Shown piece by piece: positions 31,961 through 33,251 of a stretch of 33,251 nt of DNA. The stretch's first letter is position 1. Every line of letters starts with the position of its first letter. A model generated the notes under the pieces. The model worked only from the letters and a program-made list of their open reading frames with translations, was not told the origin of the DNA and ran no database searches. This stretch comes from a bacterium. GTDB lineage: Bacteria; Spirochaetota; UBA4802; UBA5550. The translations under genes and the position numbers were made by a program. The stretch lies in contig JAAENB010000951.1 of the NCBI GenBank assembly GCA_024224995.1, positions 1-33,251 of the forward strand, given 5' to 3'.

Positions 31961-33011
31961 CTGTTTTCAGTTCATTAACAAGATCAATATAAAACCGGTT
32001 CACATCCCAGGGAAGGTCCCCTGACAATTTGGGCATTGCCATAGTGGAGAAAGCCATATGAGGGATTCCCATAAACCAGTCGGCACCGGTAAGAACTTCG
32101 GTTGCTCCAAAGGTTTGATCTTCCACAGTAACAAAAAAGTCATTGTCGCCGCCATCATCGTGGTCTTTGATATATTTCCACGCTAAATAGGCTTCCGGCC
32201 AGTACTCACTACAGAGGGAGTGGGATTTTATTTTTGCGGCATAAGATTTTCGATATACAACATCGCTTAATCCCGTTTCAATTGGAGTAAGCTCCGCGTT
32301 TAATACTGCCATATAATCGGTAGTAAGGCACTCCATAGAGGGCCAGAACCCGGGATTTGCTATGGCTTCGTCTACATCATCATCAAAAAACAGGGTGATG
32401 AGTGAAGAAAGCATCTCTTCTCCAATTTTTTCTTTCGCGTCCACTGCCAGGTCCGCGAGAAGGGAACCGCCGTGGATACCGGCAAGAGAGGTGTATGTAG
32501 CCACGAGCTCGTGCATGGGAGTGCCGTCTCCGGCATTGAGCTTTGCTATCATATATCGCGCGTCAACAGCACCCTGAGAGTGTCCAATAAGATTAACTTT
32601 CCATTTTCCCATGGAGGCTTCATCCCAGTCTGCGGGCCGGGTTTCATCCAGGAATTGTTCAATAGCAGCGGCCAGTTTATTAGCACGTTCTTCGGTAGTG
32701 TCGTAGCGACCCTTAACCTGGTCGTATTTGTCCGCAATAAGGACAGAGGCGCCCTGGGCCTCCAGGGCTTCAACCATACCCAGGTTAAAACTGCCCAGCT
32801 TGCCGGAAGTAGGGGTTCCGTTATGGGAAGTTCCGGGAACGGTGCCGCCCCAGTGGTACGAAAGGACTACGGGATATTTGGTTTTGCAATCCGTACCAAT
32901 AACCGGGTTATCATCTTCATTATCGCCCTGACATCCAAACAGCAGCAGAGATGAGAGCATCACCAAAAGCAAAGAGATAAGAGTTAAGGGTGATATTCGT
33001 TTCCGTACCAT
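31950..33011 (-). CDS. Secreted lipase-like lipoprotein (alpha/beta hydrolase)
   Basis: Start ATG 33011 follows GGGAGAAG at good spacing; an in-frame TTG at 33026 would contain that site. A signal peptide ends in the lipobox LLFGC (Cys about 27). The domain begins KYPVVLSYHWGGTVPG (oxyanion strand, where true lipases have HG), has the Ser elbow KVNLIGHSQGAVDARYM, and resembles family I triacylglycerol lipases in LAGIHGGSLLADLA and the C-terminal DNDFFVTVEDQTFGAT / GIPHMAF region that would supply Asp and His. At 353 residues it probably acts at the outer membrane or periplasm on esters. The methyltransferase gene is coupled downstream. Confidence 0.82.
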   Translation of the reverse strand: MVRKRISPLTLISLLLVMLSSLLLFGCQGDNEDDNPVIGTDCKTKYPVVLSYHWGGTVPGTSHNGTPTSGKLGSFNLGMVEALEAQGASVLIADKYDQVKGRYDTTEERANKLAAAIEQFLDETRPADWDEASMGKWKVNLIGHSQGAVDARYMIAKLNAGDGTPMHELVATYTSLAGIHGGSLLADLAVDAKEKIGEEMLSSLITLFFDDDVDEAIANPGFWPSMECLTTDYMAVLNAELTPIETGLSDVVYRKSYAAKIKSHSLCSEYWPEAYLAWKYIKDHDDGGDNDFFVTVEDQTFGATEVLTGADWFMGIPHMAFSTMAMPKLSGDLPWDVNRFYIDLVNELKTDGF

Positions 33012-33143
33012 AAGATCTTCTCCCAAAATTAAGAATATCTTAATAGAAGAGTAAAAAAAAGCAATTTTGTCAAGGTATTTTCTTTATTTTTACCTCCAGC
33101 CTTTTGGTCGTCTCTCTCAAGAAACTCTTTTTAAATAGAGCCG

Positions 33144-33220
33144 TCTTCATCATAACGTGGGGCTGGAAGCCCCTCGCAGGGGTCGCACCCCACGCTATGA
33201 GAAATCCCCATAGCCCTGGT
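33144..33220 (-). repeat. Dispersed repeat, copy 2 (minus strand)
   Basis: Read on the minus strand it gives ACCAGGG, ATGGGG, TTTCTCATAGCGTGGGGT, GCGACCCCTGCGAGGGG, then CCCCACGTTATGATGAAG, the same block order as 18461-18516 but with a longer hairpin insert. GGGGTGCGACCCCTG inside it also occurs at 18100-18114. The window ends shortly after, so its outer limit is not known. Confidence 0.8.
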
Positions 33221-33251
33221 CTGAAACCAGCCAGTAAAGGCGTTGCACTGC

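Overview
This window most likely comes from a spirochaete (phylum Spirochaetota). The best evidence is a periplasmic-flagellum-type FlaB flagellin with the spirochaete-style middle segment [18 protein letters not shown] FapA/DUF342 protein, an LpoB-type lipoprotein and a general Gram-negative envelope gene set fit with this. The presence of citrate synthase and an FdhE homologue suggests a free-living or metabolically versatile lineage rather than a host-restricted one. No rRNA, tRNA, CRISPR array, integrase or intact transposase was seen.

Layout. 125-2788 (-) is a class A penicillin-binding protein, divergent from flaB (3120-3968, +, with a clear terminator). A decayed copy of an LpoB-like lipoprotein gene (4141-4532) precedes the intact copy (4674-5243), a large lipoprotein with predicted N-terminal repeats (5325-6734) and a PAS-PAS-pseudokinase-receiver protein (6736-8592). 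A K+ channel (8616-9665, -) follows. fapA (9991-11718) then leads into a tatA-fdhE-rmlD-like-lrp gene string (11828-14291). From 14281 to 15198 there is no intact gene: a frameshifted small lipoprotein gene and a cluster of hairpin elements. Next come a small membrane protein, a MagIII-like DNA glycosylase, pgi with a near-consensus promoter, a second repeat-dense gap (18073-18653), a SpoIIE-type phosphatase, citrate synthase, prmA, a membrane-anchored sulfatase-superfamily enzyme (-), an AAA ATPase behind a 54-bp octamer tandem repeat, an alpha/beta hydrolase, a B12-binding radical SAM enzyme, an M28 peptidase (-), a small membrane protein plus short-type phosphatidylserine decarboxylase, and a coupled lipase-methyltransferase pair (-).

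How the genes fit together. Envelope themes dominate: peptidoglycan synthesis with a candidate LpoB-like activator nearby, phospholipid synthesis (psd), an envelope sulfatase/phosphotransferase-like enzyme, lipoproteins and a lipase. Flagellar themes (flaB, fapA) and signalling (hybrid pseudokinase, SpoIIE phosphatase, Lrp/AsnC) are interspersed. tatA next to fdhE suggests export and maturation of a formate dehydrogenase encoded elsewhere.

The most striking feature is non-coding. A dispersed element occurs at four places (14624-14847, 14974-15090, 24280-24436, 28516-28632; five core units). Each has terminal arms of 21-40 nt whose sequence differs from copy to copy but which are self-complementary within each copy (21/21, 21/21, 39/40, 21/21). 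These enclose a conserved core whose internal hairpin stems also change in compensatory fashion. I could not assign it to a named family from sequence alone. Other structured repeats (69-120 and 22063-22082; 18118-18287; 18461-18516 and 33144-33220) share the intergenic space.
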